A DNA stretch of 64,000 nucleotides from VGKP01 sp964647695 (GCA_964647695.1 CAZYIS010000001.1:62001-126000); one strand, 5' to 3'; counted from the first letter of the stretch, positions 50,726 through 59,726 are shown. The notes: a model not told the origin generated them from the sequence alone. Program-made: numbers and translations.

Positions 50726-51495
50726 AAGCCACATTATATTCACCATCCGGAGATAAGAAATCCGAAGTTGCTCTTCCAGCTATTTTCAATACAAAAGCCA
50801 GACAAGATATTGCTCAAAAGTTTTACGAAGCAGAAAAATATGTTCTTAGACAAAGATATGCAAGTTATAAAGAAGCAGGTAAAAGACACTCTGCATCCGG
50901 TCTTACTTCCCACAGAAGACATAAGTGGAAAACTGGATACGGTAAAGGTCTTGCAAGATTACCGAGAAAAATAATGTCTAGAAGAGGAACTCAATTTAAC
51001 TGGGTTGGAGCAGAAACTTCTCAAACCAGAGGTGGAAGAATGTCCCATCCTCCAAAGGGTCTTTACACTCCAAGAAAAATAAACAAGAAAGAAATGAGTT
51101 TGGCCATTGCATCCGGTCTTGCATCCACTGCAAATCCAGAAATGATTGTCCAAAGATATGCTTCATTAAATGAAGTCAAAAATATTCCAGCAGTTATTGA
51201 ATCCATGCCAAAGAAAACCAAAGATTTCCTAGCCGTAGCTGAAAAAATATTTGGTGCAGCTTCCAGTAAAGTATTCCAAATAAAACATGTTAGATCAGGA
51301 AAAGGAAAGAGAAGAGCAAGAAAGTATAAATCTTCAGCTGGATTGTTAGTTCTCGTCGGAAAAGATGAAGATGTTAGAATTGCTGGAGTAGAAGTTAAGA
51401 CCTTTGCTGAATTAAGAATGCGTGATTTGTACCCACTTGGCAGATTAGCACTATACACTCAAAAATCATTGGAGGAAATGAAAAATGCAGCTTAA
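50722..51495 (+). CDS. rpl4: ribosomal protein uL4
   Basis: The 257-aa product is uL4, with the archaeal type loop (RHSASGLTSHRRHKW) near 55-70 that lines the exit tunnel, and GGRMSHPP following. It overlaps uL3 by 4 bp (ATGA) and uL23 by 11 bp, so translation is coupled. Confidence 0.96.
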   Translation: MKATLYSPSGDKKSEVALPAIFNTKARQDIAQKFYEAEKYVLRQRYASYKEAGKRHSASGLTSHRRHKWKTGYGKGLARLPRKIMSRRGTQFNWVGAETSQTRGGRMSHPPKGLYTPRKINKKEMSLAIASGLASTANPEMIVQRYASLNEVKNIPAVIESMPKKTKDFLAVAEKIFGAASSKVFQIKHVRSGKGKRRARKYKSSAGLLVLVGKDEDVRIAGVEVKTFAELRMRDLYPLGRLALYTQKSLEEMKNAA

Positions 51496-51727
51496 ACCAA
51501 TTAGTTCAGAAAAAGCAGTCAAAATGATTGAACTAGACAACGTATTATTATTTGAAACTTCCATAAGAGTTTCTAAAACTGAAATCGCAAAAGAAATTTC
51601 CACTCTTTTCAACGTTAAAGTTGACAAAGTAAGAACTAACATTAGAGCAAATAAAAAATATGCTTATGTTAAATTAAATAAGGCTAATCCCGCAATTGAT
51701 GTAGCCACTAAATTAGGAATGATCTAA
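51485..51727 (+). CDS. rpl23: ribosomal protein uL23
   Basis: The 80-aa product is the compact archaeal uL23 with SEKAVKMIELDNVLLFE and the VRTNIRANKKYAYVKL strand pair. It sits at the tunnel exit and docks SRP and translocon factors. Overlaps the end of uL4. Confidence 0.95.
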   Translation: MQLKPISSEKAVKMIELDNVLLFETSIRVSKTEIAKEISTLFNVKVDKVRTNIRANKKYAYVKLNKANPAIDVATKLGMI

Positions 51728-51728
51728 C

Positions 51729-52430
51729 ATGGGAAAAAGAATTATTCAACAGGCAAGAGGTAAGGGTTCATTATCCTACAGAGTAAGAAAAGCAGCTTAC
51801 AAATATAAAATCAAATATCCAATGAAAGATGGAGAAGCAGAAATTATTAATTTATTACACTCTGCAGGACACTCAGCACCTCTATTGAAAATAAAAGTAA
51901 AAGACGAAGTATTCTATATTCCAGCATTCAATGGTGCCATGGTCGGAGATAAAATTATGATTGGTGGATCTGAAATAAAACCTGGAAACATATTAACTTT
52001 AAAGAGCATTCCAACCGGAACTCAAGTTTATAATCTAGAAATAAATCCAGGAGATGGTGGAAAAATGACTAGAACTGCAGGTTCAGCAGCAACCGTTTTC
52101 AAAGTTCATGATTTCAACAAAATATCTGTTATGATGGCTAATAAACACATAGTTATTCTTTCTGGCGATTGCAGAGCAACCGTAGGAATCATTGCTGGCG
52201 ACGGTAAAATATTGAAACCATTCATCAAAGCAGGACCAAAGTTCTACAAGATGAAGGCAAGAAACAAACTATGGCCTAGATCATCTGCAGTAAAGATGAA
52301 CGCTATAGATCATCCATTCGGATCCGGTAGAGGAAAGAGAATCAAACCTAAGATTGCCAAGAGAAACTCGCCTCCAGGAGCAAGAGTTGGTCACGTACGT
52401 CCTAGAAGAACAGGAAGGGAGAAGAAATAA
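51729..52430 (+). CDS. rpl2: ribosomal protein uL2
   Basis: The 233-aa product is uL2: GKRIIQQARGKGSLSYRV start, a GAMVGDKIMIGG strand region, and the conserved C-terminal HPFGSGRGKRI stretch near 198-208 that contacts the peptidyl transferase centre. Its stop overlaps the uS19 start by one base. Confidence 0.96.
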   Translation: MGKRIIQQARGKGSLSYRVRKAAYKYKIKYPMKDGEAEIINLLHSAGHSAPLLKIKVKDEVFYIPAFNGAMVGDKIMIGGSEIKPGNILTLKSIPTGTQVYNLEINPGDGGKMTRTAGSAATVFKVHDFNKISVMMANKHIVILSGDCRATVGIIAGDGKILKPFIKAGPKFYKMKARNKLWPRSSAVKMNAIDHPFGSGRGKRIKPKIAKRNSPPGARVGHVRPRRTGREKK

Positions 52431-52834
52431 TGGAACAAGAAGTAATTATCAGATCAAAGGAAGTATTCTATAGAGGAATAAATCTAGAAGTTTTGAAAAA
52501 GCTAGATGTAAGAGAATCTGCAAAGTATCTTCCATCCAGATCTAGAAGATCCGTACTAAGACATTTCGAAATTATTGAAAATTTCGTAAAAAGATGCGAA
52601 GCTTCCAATGCCACAAACAAAAGAATAAGAACCCATTTGAGAGATATTGTTATTGTTCCAAAATTAGTTGGAATGATCATAAACGTTTATAACGGTAAAA
52701 CCTATACCGAAGTAAGAGTCACCCATCAAATGATTGGTCACAGATTGGGAGAATTTGCTCTCACCAGAGTTAAAGTAAATCACGGAAATCCAGGAATTGG
52801 AGCAACCAAGAGTTCCGCCGCAGATAAGAAATAA
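52430..52834 (+). CDS. rps19: ribosomal protein uS19
   Basis: The 134-aa product is small-subunit uS19, with RTHLRDIVIVPKLVGMIINVYNGKTY and the HRLGEFALTR segment. It contacts the A-site region of the 30S head. The stop overlaps the uL22 start by one base. Confidence 0.95.
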   Translation: MEQEVIIRSKEVFYRGINLEVLKKLDVRESAKYLPSRSRRSVLRHFEIIENFVKRCEASNATNKRIRTHLRDIVIVPKLVGMIINVYNGKTYTEVRVTHQMIGHRLGEFALTRVKVNHGNPGIGATKSSAADKK

Positions 52835-53442
52835 TGGCTAACGAAACAAAAACAACCGCAAAGAAAGAAACCAAAATGGAAACAAAAGTAGAAACAAAAG
52901 TCGAGAATAAAACCGAAGCAAAGGTAGTTACACCTGTAGCTGCTGAAACAAAAGTCGAAAACAAAACCACTGATGCTAATAAAACTGAAAAGAAAGTCGA
53001 ACCTAAGGTCACTATCGTAAAGAAAGAAGAAGCCATTGCCAAAGGAACCAACATGCCAATTTCAAAGAAACACGCAATGTATATCTGCGATCACATCAAA
53101 GGAAAATCCATCGACGTAGCAATCAAATTATTACAAGACGTTATTATTTTGAAGAGAGTTATTCCTATGAATGGAGAAATACCTCATCGTTCAGCTCCAG
53201 GCGTAATGTCTGGTCGTTATCCAGTTAGTGCTTCAAAGCAATTTATTTATTTATTAAAAGCATTGAAAGGAAACGCCATTGCCAACGGATTAGATATTAA
53301 CAAAACAAGAATTTATTTCGGATCTGCAACCTGGGATTCAAGACCTGCCAGACGTGGTGGTACAAGATTTAAAAGAACATTTGTATTATTGAAAGCAAAG
53401 GAACAAAGTTACAAAGAAACAAAGGAAGGTAAAAAACAATAA
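52834..53442 (+). CDS. rpl22: ribosomal protein uL22 with charged N-terminal extension
   Basis: The 202-aa product has a conserved uL22 domain from about residue 70 (PISKKHAMYICDHIKGKS, then HRSAPGVMSGRYPVSASKQF). The first 65 residues are a low-complexity extension rich in Lys, Glu, Thr and Val. This extension is unusual for archaeal uL22. The protein lines the exit tunnel. An orphan gene follows by 1 bp. Confidence 0.93.
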   Translation: MANETKTTAKKETKMETKVETKVENKTEAKVVTPVAAETKVENKTTDANKTEKKVEPKVTIVKKEEAIAKGTNMPISKKHAMYICDHIKGKSIDVAIKLLQDVIILKRVIPMNGEIPHRSAPGVMSGRYPVSASKQFIYLLKALKGNAIANGLDINKTRIYFGSATWDSRPARRGGTRFKRTFVLLKAKEQSYKETKEGKKQ

Positions 53443-53443
53443 T

Positions 53444-53782
53444 ATGGAAACAATTATGGCTAATCAACAAGCTAGAGTAAGATCGATGGAATCTACCGAA
53501 TCAGCATTAGCTTCACTTACACAAGGAGATTTAGCAGTAATTCAAACTGAAGATTCTAAAATTTATTCTTATACTTTTATTGGTCCTAGATCTGGAAACG
53601 AGTTGAGATTCGCGCGCAGAACTTCCTCAGATACTATAAGTAGATTATCTTTTGCACCCTCAGATGTTTCATTATATACAGATCAAATTTATAGAGGAAA
53701 GGTTATTCAATCTAATGTTGTAAAAGGTGGAAGTATTGAATATTTAAGTTATGATGAAATATTGAGGAGGTTTAATAGATAA
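53444..53782 (+). CDS. orphan inserted in the ribosomal operon
   Basis: The 112-aa product lies between uL22 and uS3, where archaea normally have nothing. It has a TQGDLAVIQTEDSK strand, a middle beta-rich region and DQIYRGKVIQSN. The QIYRGK string and first strand resemble the product at 5786-6148. It starts at ATG 53444 or ATG 53456 and ends one base into the uS3 ATG. Its role is unknown. Confidence 0.6.
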   Translation: METIMANQQARVRSMESTESALASLTQGDLAVIQTEDSKIYSYTFIGPRSGNELRFARRTSSDTISRLSFAPSDVSLYTDQIYRGKVIQSNVVKGGSIEYLSYDEILRRFNR

Positions 53783-54498
53783 TGGAAGAAAAGAAATTCG
53801 TCGGATTCAAGAAAGAAGAACTTAGGGTAAAGGAATATGTAAAAAGAACTCTAGGAAAAGGTAAGATTAGTAATGTCTCGATAGAGTATACTCCTATCGG
53901 AGAAAAAATAATTGTAGCCACTTCAAAGCCAGGATTAGTTATCGGAAGAAGAGGAGAAAAAATCGACGAATTAACCAAGTTCATTAAAAAGAGATTCAAG
54001 TTTGATAATCCACATATCGAAATCAAAGAAATAAGAAATCCATTACTTGATGCCCAATTAGTTGCAGACGAAATTGCACTTTCTCTTGAAAATCTAGGTT
54101 CATTAAAATTCAAAGTTATTGCCTACAAAATGTTACAAAATATTATGAAAGCTGGAGCCCTTGGAGTTGAACTAGTTCTATCCGGAAGATTACCTTCTGA
54201 AAGAGCAAGATCCTGGAGATTTGCCGAAGGTTACATGATGAAAACTGGAGACACAGCAAAAGTAGTAGACAGAGCCATGGCCCAGGCAGTTAATATTCAA
54301 GGAGTATCAGGAATTAAAGTTTCGATCCTACATCCTGATGCACACATCCACGATAAAATATTAATTGACGACGCATTTATGGCTAAACTAAGAGCTGGTC
54401 AAATTGTTGTTGAAGAAGATAAAATAAAATTCGCAGAAGCTAAAGAAGCAAAGGAACTTAAAGCCTCAAAATCAGCAAAATCAAGGAGTAAAAAATAA
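53782..54498 (+). CDS. rps3: ribosomal protein uS3
   Basis: The 238-aa product is uS3, with a KH domain (PGLVIGRRGEKIDELTKFI) near 55-75, and the C-terminal part SGRLPSERARSWRFAEGYMMK. It ends in a Lys/Ala/Ser tail. It binds mRNA at the entry site. One-base overlap with uL29. Confidence 0.95.
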   Translation: MEEKKFVGFKKEELRVKEYVKRTLGKGKISNVSIEYTPIGEKIIVATSKPGLVIGRRGEKIDELTKFIKKRFKFDNPHIEIKEIRNPLLDAQLVADEIALSLENLGSLKFKVIAYKMLQNIMKAGALGVELVLSGRLPSERARSWRFAEGYMMKTGDTAKVVDRAMAQAVNIQGVSGIKVSILHPDAHIHDKILIDDAFMAKLRAGQIVVEEDKIKFAEAKEAKELKASKSAKSRSKK

Positions 54499-54695
54499 TG
54501 GCACTAATTAGAAAATCAGACATTGCAAAAATGGATGCTAAGCAAAGAAAAGAAAAATTAGCAGAATTAAAAATAGAATTAATCAAAGGTAGCGTCGCTG
54601 CCAATAGACAAAATGCTAAAACCAAAGAGATTAAAAGAGCCATTTCGCGCATATTAACTATCAACAATAAGGTTGAGGAGGTCAAGACTAAATAA
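54498..54695 (+). CDS. rpl29: ribosomal protein uL29
   Basis: The 65-aa product is uL29, a two-helix protein with ALIRKSDIAKMDAKQRKEKLAEL and AKTKEIKRAISRILT. It lies at the tunnel exit near uL23. Its stop overlaps the aIF1 start by one base. Confidence 0.93.
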   Translation: MALIRKSDIAKMDAKQRKEKLAELKIELIKGSVAANRQNAKTKEIKRAISRILTINNKVEEVKTK

Positions 54696-54994
54696 TGGAC
54701 ATAGATCCAAGACTCGGTTTGCCCAACACATCCAACACTTTCGATGAGATTGCCAAGGGAGAACAGAAAATAACTGTTTCCACCGTCGCTAGACGCTTCG
54801 GCAAGATTACCACTCTCGTTTCAGGTTTCGACCCTGGATTCGATATCAAAGGTACTGCAAAACATCTTAAGGAAAAACTTGCATGTGGAGGAACAGTCAA
54901 GGATGGCATTATCGAACTTCAAGGTAATCACAAAAAGAACGTCAAGGCCGTATTGGTAAGCCTTGGATTCCAAGAAGATTCAATTTCAGATTAA
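54695..54994 (+). CDS. translation initiation factor aIF1 (SUI1)
   Basis: The 99-aa product is an eIF1/SUI1 homologue, with ITTLVSGFDPGFDIKGTAKHLK and KLACGGTVKDGIIELQGNH. It monitors start codon selection on the 30S subunit. It follows uL29 as in many archaea. The RNase P protein Rpp29, usually next, is missing. Confidence 0.93.
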   Translation: MDIDPRLGLPNTSNTFDEIAKGEQKITVSTVARRFGKITTLVSGFDPGFDIKGTAKHLKEKLACGGTVKDGIIELQGNHKKNVKAVLVSLGFQEDSISD

Positions 54995-54995
54995 C

Positions 54996-55313
54996 ATGGC
55001 AAAAGAAACAAAAACAAAAGTAAAGAATGACGCTAAGCAAGTCAAATACTCAGTTGGAACCAGAGGAAGAACTTTCGAAGGTTATGTAATTAAAAAATTC
55101 CCTGGAAGAGTAGTTATCGAATATGAAAGAACAGTTTTCGTTTACAAGTATGAAAGATACTATAAAAAGAAATCCAGAATTCACGCAAGACTTCCTGCAA
55201 CCATCGACGTAAATATCGGAGATTATATCAAAGTACAGGAATGCAGACCTCTTAGTAAAATAATTCACGCTGTCGTTATCGGAAAAGTAAGATCTGCGGA
55301 GGTCAAAAAATGA
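54996..55313 (+). CDS. rps17: ribosomal protein uS17
   Basis: The 105-aa product (start 54996) is uS17, with GTRGRTFEGYVIKKFPGRVVIEY, then KYERYYKKKSRIHARLPA. The ATG at 54963 would overlap aIF1 by 32 bases; 54996 begins 2 bp after the aIF1 stop and matches family N-termini. Binds 16S rRNA early in assembly. Confidence 0.94.
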   Translation: MAKETKTKVKNDAKQVKYSVGTRGRTFEGYVIKKFPGRVVIEYERTVFVYKYERYYKKKSRIHARLPATIDVNIGDYIKVQECRPLSKIIHAVVIGKVRSAEVKK

Positions 55314-55711
55314 AAGCAATTTCAGCCACAGTAACAAGAGGATTAAATCTTGGAGCAAAGGTTCATGCCGCAGATAACTCTGGAGCAAGAATTGTAAAAA
55401 TAGTTGGAGTAAAACATGGTAAATCTAAGAAAGGAAGACAACAATATGCAAAGGTTGGAGACTGGGTTAAAGTTTCAGTTAGAGCTGGAAAACCAGAAAT
55501 GAGAGGACAAGTATTCGATGCAGTCGTTATCAGACAAAAGAAATCCTACAAAAGAATTACTGGAGAAAGAGTATGTTTTGAAGACAATGCCGTCGCTCTT
55601 TTGAAAGATGAAAAAGGAAATCCAAAAGGAACAATAATCAAAGGCCCAGTTGCCAGAGAAATTATGGAAAGATGGAAGGAGGTTGCTAAATTAGCACAAT
55701 TCGTATTATGA
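55310..55711 (+). CDS. rpl14: ribosomal protein uL14
   Basis: The 133-aa product is uL14: RGLNLGAKVHAADNSGARIVKI near the start and FEDNAVALLKDEKGNPKGT near 85-105. It sits at the subunit interface. Overlaps uS17 and uL24 by 4 bp each (ATGA). Confidence 0.95.
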   Translation: MKAISATVTRGLNLGAKVHAADNSGARIVKIVGVKHGKSKKGRQQYAKVGDWVKVSVRAGKPEMRGQVFDAVVIRQKKSYKRITGERVCFEDNAVALLKDEKGNPKGTIIKGPVAREIMERWKEVAKLAQFVL

Positions 55712-56187
55712 AAAACGATTTTTCAACATCTTGGATATCCAGTAGACAAAGAAGAAAGCAACATAAATATTTACATAATGCACCATTACATTTGAGGCAT
55801 AAGTTTTTAAGTGCTCATTTGTCAAAAGATTTAAGGATTAAGTATGGCAAGAGGAATCTTCCCCTTAGGACAGGGGATGAAGTGCTTGTTATGCGTGGCT
55901 CCTTTGCTGACAAAAAAGCCAAAGTAACTTCTGTAAATGTAACTGATTCTAGCGTAACTCTCGACGGAATTCAGAGAACTAAGAAAGATGGAACAAAAGT
56001 AAATGTTTCATTCCACCCAAGTACATTACAAATTCTTAATCTTGTTTTAGATGACAAGCAAAGAGTTGCTGCTCTAGAAAGAAAAGCTACTCCTAAAACT
56101 GAAAAGAAAACAATTACAAAAGTAGCAAAAACAGAAGTAAAGTCCACAAAATCAAAACCAAAGGAAAATAAAAATGCATCAAACTAG
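55708..56187 (+). CDS. rpl24: ribosomal protein uL24
   Basis: The 159-aa product is archaeal uL24 with the KOW motif RTGDEVLVMRGSFADKKAKVTSVN near 55-80. It then has a Lys/Thr/Ser-rich C-terminal extension of about 35 residues. It assists early 50S assembly. It overlaps eS4 by 14 bp. Confidence 0.93.
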   Translation: MKNDFSTSWISSRQRRKQHKYLHNAPLHLRHKFLSAHLSKDLRIKYGKRNLPLRTGDEVLVMRGSFADKKAKVTSVNVTDSSVTLDGIQRTKKDGTKVNVSFHPSTLQILNLVLDDKQRVAALERKATPKTEKKTITKVAKTEVKSTKSKPKENKNASN

Positions 56188-56794
56188 AAGAGATTCAAGT
56201 ACCAATTTACCCATAACAAGAAAGGGAACAAAATACATAGCAAGAGCTTCTCATCATTTGTATAATTCAGTTCCGGTAGTTATTGCAGTTAGAGATATGC
56301 TAAAAATTGCAAAGAATGCAAAAGAAGTAAAAGAAATGATTAAAAATAAATCTCTTAAAATTAATGGAAGAGTTGTAACTGATTACAGAGAAAGTCTTTT
56401 ACTTTTCAATATACTTGAAGCTGACAAAACCTATGAACTTTCCCTATTACCTACTAAGAAATTTGTTTTTGTTCCAGTAAATTATAAAAATTTAAGATTA
56501 TGCAAAGTAGTTAATAAAAGATTATTGGCTAAAGGTGCAGTCCAATTGAATCTACACGATGGTTCAAATGTTATTTCTAAAGAAAAAATTAATGTTCAAG
56601 ATTCTGTTTACCTAGATTTCGAAGGAAAAGTAAAGAAAACTGCAACCGTTGAAAAAGATAAACAAGTTTTTGTTATGTCTGGAAAATATGCAGGAAACAT
56701 GGTTAAAGTTTCAGCCATTGATGGAAACAAAGTTACAATCAAAACCAAGGAGGTTTCAGCCGAAATACCAATTTCAGCCGTAGCAGCCATATGA
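56174..56794 (+). CDS. rps4e: ribosomal protein eS4
   Basis: The 206-aa product is eS4, found in archaea and eukaryotes only. It has an S4-type RNA-binding region (VKEMIKNKSLKINGRVVTDYRESLLL) and a C-terminal KOW-like segment (FVMSGKYAGNMVKVSAID). Overlaps uL5 by 4 bp. Confidence 0.93.
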   Translation: MHQTRRDSSTNLPITRKGTKYIARASHHLYNSVPVVIAVRDMLKIAKNAKEVKEMIKNKSLKINGRVVTDYRESLLLFNILEADKTYELSLLPTKKFVFVPVNYKNLRLCKVVNKRLLAKGAVQLNLHDGSNVISKEKINVQDSVYLDFEGKVKKTATVEKDKQVFVMSGKYAGNMVKVSAIDGNKVTIKTKEVSAEIPISAVAAI

Positions 56795-57339
56795 AATCCT
56801 CAACCACTAAAACCGTTGTCAAAAAAGAAAAATCTTCAGTTGAAAATGTAATGAAAAAAGTCAAACTTGAAAAAGTTGTACTAAGTGCTGGAGCCGTTGG
56901 AGATGATCTTGCCAAATCCAAGAAATTATTAGAATTAATTTCTGCTGGAAAAGCTCAAATGGTTCAATCCCATAAAAGAATTCCTGATTTCGGAGTTAGA
57001 CCTGGACTTGAAGTAGGCACAAGGATAACTTTAAGAGGCAAAAAAGCACTTGATCTGTTGAGAAGATTACTTGGAGCTATTGATAATAAGCTAAAGGCTA
57101 AACAAATTGCCGACGGTCATTTTTCATTCGGAATAGAAGAATATATTGAAATTCCAGGAATGGAATATCACAGAGATATCGGAATCAGAGGATTAAATAT
57201 CACTGCTGTTTTCATAAGATCTGGAACTAGAGTGAAACTTAAGAAAATCAAGAGAGGAAAATTCCCTAAGAGACAGCAAGTAACCAAGGCAGAAATACTC
57301 AAATACATGGAGGATGTGTTCAAAACACAATTCAAATAA
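56791..57339 (+). CDS. rpl5: ribosomal protein uL5
   Basis: The 182-aa product is uL5, with KVVLSAGAVGDDLAKSKKLLELIS and the FSFGIEEYIEIPGMEY motif. It binds 5S rRNA. The N-terminal 20 residues are a basic extension. Spaced one base from uS14. Confidence 0.94.
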   Translation: MKSSTTKTVVKKEKSSVENVMKKVKLEKVVLSAGAVGDDLAKSKKLLELISAGKAQMVQSHKRIPDFGVRPGLEVGTRITLRGKKALDLLRRLLGAIDNKLKAKQIADGHFSFGIEEYIEIPGMEYHRDIGIRGLNITAVFIRSGTRVKLKKIKRGKFPKRQQVTKAEILKYMEDVFKTQFK

Positions 57340-57340
57340 A

Positions 57341-57571
57341 ATGACAGCAAGCGATCATAACAAAGTAGCAAAGCAATTGAAAGGAAAGCCAGCAGTGCTT
57401 AAAAAATTCCTTGCTCACAATAAACCAAAAGATAGAAAAATGGGAATTGCCGCAAGAAAATGCGAAAGATGTGGAAGATTTGGAGCCCATCTAAAACAAT
57501 ATAATCTAAATTTATGCAGACAATGCTTCAGGGAAATCGCTGAAGAAATTGGCTTCAAAAAATATAGTTAG
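57341..57571 (+). CDS. rps14: ribosomal protein uS14
   Basis: The 76-aa product is the zinc-binding form of uS14, with CERCGRFGAH and NLCRQCFREIAEEIGF. The start 57341 (one base after uL5) is preferred over ATG 57314, which overlaps uL5. Confidence 0.93.
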   Translation: MTASDHNKVAKQLKGKPAVLKKFLAHNKPKDRKMGIAARKCERCGRFGAHLKQYNLNLCRQCFREIAEEIGFKKYS

Positions 57572-57580
57572 GAGAAAAAA

Positions 57581-57955
57581 ATGTCACAAGATATCGTAGC
57601 AGACACGCTAAACAACATAATGAACGCCACCAGGGCAAAAAAGAAAACCATAGTAGTAATCAAGCATTCAAAACTATTGCTTTCAGTTCTAGCCATCGCT
57701 AAATTAAAGGGATACATTAAAAATTACAAAGTAGATGGAACAAAGTTATCCATAGATATTGGAAATATTAACGGTTGTTCTGCTATTAAACCTCGTTTCA
57801 TGGTTCAGGTAGAAGAAATTGAAAAATATGAAAAGAGATATCTTCCTGCCAAAGATCTAGGAATAATTATCATTTCAACTTCTCAAGGTTTGATGACTCA
57901 TCAAACTGCTCAAGATAAACATATCGGAGGAAGCTTAATTGCTTACATGTTCTAA
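57581..57955 (+). CDS. rps8: ribosomal protein uS8
   Basis: The 124-aa product is uS8: DIVADTLNNIMNATRAKKKT and a C-terminal part with IIIISTSQGLMTHQTAQD. A GGAG Shine-Dalgarno lies 8 nt before the ATG, one of the few within the operon with a visible spacer. Confidence 0.93.
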   Translation: MSQDIVADTLNNIMNATRAKKKTIVVIKHSKLLLSVLAIAKLKGYIKNYKVDGTKLSIDIGNINGCSAIKPRFMVQVEEIEKYEKRYLPAKDLGIIIISTSQGLMTHQTAQDKHIGGSLIAYMF

Positions 57956-57956
57956 T

Positions 57957-58508
57957 ATGAAAAAACCAATGTCCGAAGAATTGCAAATTCCATCTGGAGC
58001 AAAAGTAAGTTACAATGGAGAAACATTCCTAGTTTCCAAATCCGGAGTAGAATTAAAAAGAAAAATAGATGTTCCAAGTATAAAAATCGAAGTAAAGGGA
58101 GATAAAATATTACTTTCAACCGATAAGGGAAATAAAAACGAATTCAAATATATTAAATCAACCATTGCCCACCTGAAGAATCTTTTCAAAGGTCTAGATC
58201 AAAAATTCGTTTACAAACTAGAAGCCTGTAACGTTCATTTCCCTATGACTCTTAAGCTAGATTCTGGAAATTTAGTTATAACTAATTTCCTAGGAGAAAA
58301 AGTTCCAAGAAAAGCAAAAATCCTATCCCATGTTGATGTGGATCTTAAGGGAGCAAAGATAACCGTTTCATCCCATGATTTCGAAGCTGCTGGAGAAACT
58401 GCAACCAATATTGAAAAAGCAACAAAAATTAAAAATAGAGACAGAAGAATTTTCCAAGATGGTATATTTATCGTCGAAAAACCAGTTAGAGGTACTGTCG
58501 CCCAATGA
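57957..58508 (+). CDS. rpl6: ribosomal protein uL6
   Basis: The 183-aa product is uL6, with KIEVKGDKILLSTDKG in the first domain and GAKITVSSHDFEAAGETATNIEKA in the second. The start 57957 follows the uS8 stop by 1 bp; ATG 57939 would overlap uS8. Sits near the GTPase-associated centre. Confidence 0.93.
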   Translation: MKKPMSEELQIPSGAKVSYNGETFLVSKSGVELKRKIDVPSIKIEVKGDKILLSTDKGNKNEFKYIKSTIAHLKNLFKGLDQKFVYKLEACNVHFPMTLKLDSGNLVITNFLGEKVPRKAKILSHVDVDLKGAKITVSSHDFEAAGETATNIEKATKIKNRDRRIFQDGIFIVEKPVRGTVAQ

Positions 58509-58855
58509 GTAAAAGATTTGTAAGAGTTGATACCCACAGATTATTGAAACTAGGTAAAGGTAGACCTAAGCTTCAGAAATGGAGAAGACCTAAAGGAAAG
58601 CATAATAAAACAAGATTGAAGAGATTCGGATATCCAATTCAAGTTGAAATCGGATTCGGAAGTCCAAGAAAAGATGCAGGAAAAGTTGATGGTCTTTATC
58701 CAATGCTAATAGAAAATATGGCTGATATTGCAAAATTAACTAAAAATAATATTGCCATCATATCTAGAAATATTGGAGCAAAAAAGAAAATGTCAATAAT
58801 TAAAAAGCTTGATGAAATGAAAATAAAGATCCAGAACATCGGAGGCAAAAAATGA
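58505..58855 (+). CDS. rpl32e: ribosomal protein eL32
   Basis: The 116-aa product is eL32, with KLQKWRRPKGKHNKTRLKRFGYPIQVEIGFGSPR. It is archaeal/eukaryotic only and binds 23S rRNA. Overlaps uL6 and eL19 by 4 bp each. Confidence 0.92.
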   Translation: MSKRFVRVDTHRLLKLGKGRPKLQKWRRPKGKHNKTRLKRFGYPIQVEIGFGSPRKDAGKVDGLYPMLIENMADIAKLTKNNIAIISRNIGAKKKMSIIKKLDEMKIKIQNIGGKK

Positions 58856-59256
58856 ACTTATCAAAGAAAAAAATATTAGCAGCAAAAGCCCTTGGAGTTG
58901 GCAAAGCTAGAATTATTCTTAACACCGAAAGAATTGCTGAAATAAAAGAAGCAATTACTAGACAAGATATAAAAGATCTTGCCGCAGCAGGAGCCATAAC
59001 CGTTAGACCTGTTTCCGGAAGAAGAACCATCGTAAAAAGAAAGACCAGAAGAAGATTTGGTAGCATAAGAAAGAAAATTAATAATAACAAGAGAGAGTAT
59101 ATGAATCAAACAAGAAAGCTAAGGGCCTATATTCAAGAATTAAGAAAGCATGAAACCATCAGCGAAGAGAAATATTGGGCATTGAGAAAGCAAATAAGAG
59201 CAAGATTATTCAAAAGTAAAGCTCATCTTAAAGAGCAGCTAGGAGCTAAAGCATGA
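58852..59256 (+). CDS. rpl19e: ribosomal protein eL19
   Basis: The 134-aa product is eL19, with KKILAAKALGVGKARIILNTERIAEI and the basic helix RKTRRRFGSIRKKINNNK. Binds 23S rRNA and reaches toward the small subunit. Overlaps uL18 by 4 bp. Confidence 0.92.
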   Translation: MNLSKKKILAAKALGVGKARIILNTERIAEIKEAITRQDIKDLAAAGAITVRPVSGRRTIVKRKTRRRFGSIRKKINNNKREYMNQTRKLRAYIQELRKHETISEEKYWALRKQIRARLFKSKAHLKEQLGAKA

Positions 59257-59726
59257 AATCCCTAAGACAAAGAAGATTATCTGCAAAAACAGATTATAGA
59301 TCAAGATTAGCATTGCTTAAATCTGGAAAGCCAAGATTAGTGGTAAGAAAAACCAATAGATACATGATTGCTCAAATAATTTCATCCGACGTAGCTCAAG
59401 ATAAAGTTGTTATTGGATTTACATCTAAGGATTTAATTGGAAAAGGATGGCCAAAAGAAAAAGCTGGAAGTTTGAAGAGTTTAACTGCCTGCTATTTACT
59501 GGGATTAATGCTAGGAAATGCTGCTAAAGCAAAAACCAAAGAAGCAATTCTTGATCTTGGAATGTACAGAAATATTCAAAAGTCAAGGTTATACTGTGTT
59601 CTAAAGGGAGCTGTAGATTCAGGATTAAAGATACCTCATAATGAAACAAAACTTCCAACCCTTGAAGAAATAAACAAGAAAGAAGATCTAAAAACCATAT
59701 TCAATAAAATGAAGGATAAATTATAA
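59253..59726 (+). CDS. rpl18: ribosomal protein uL18
   Basis: The 157-aa product is uL18: SLRQRRLSAKTDYRSRLALLKSGKPRLVVRKTNRYM and GLMLGNAAKAK. Binds 5S rRNA with uL5. One-base overlap with uS5. Confidence 0.93.
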   Translation: MKSLRQRRLSAKTDYRSRLALLKSGKPRLVVRKTNRYMIAQIISSDVAQDKVVIGFTSKDLIGKGWPKEKAGSLKSLTACYLLGLMLGNAAKAKTKEAILDLGMYRNIQKSRLYCVLKGAVDSGLKIPHNETKLPTLEEINKKEDLKTIFNKMKDKL

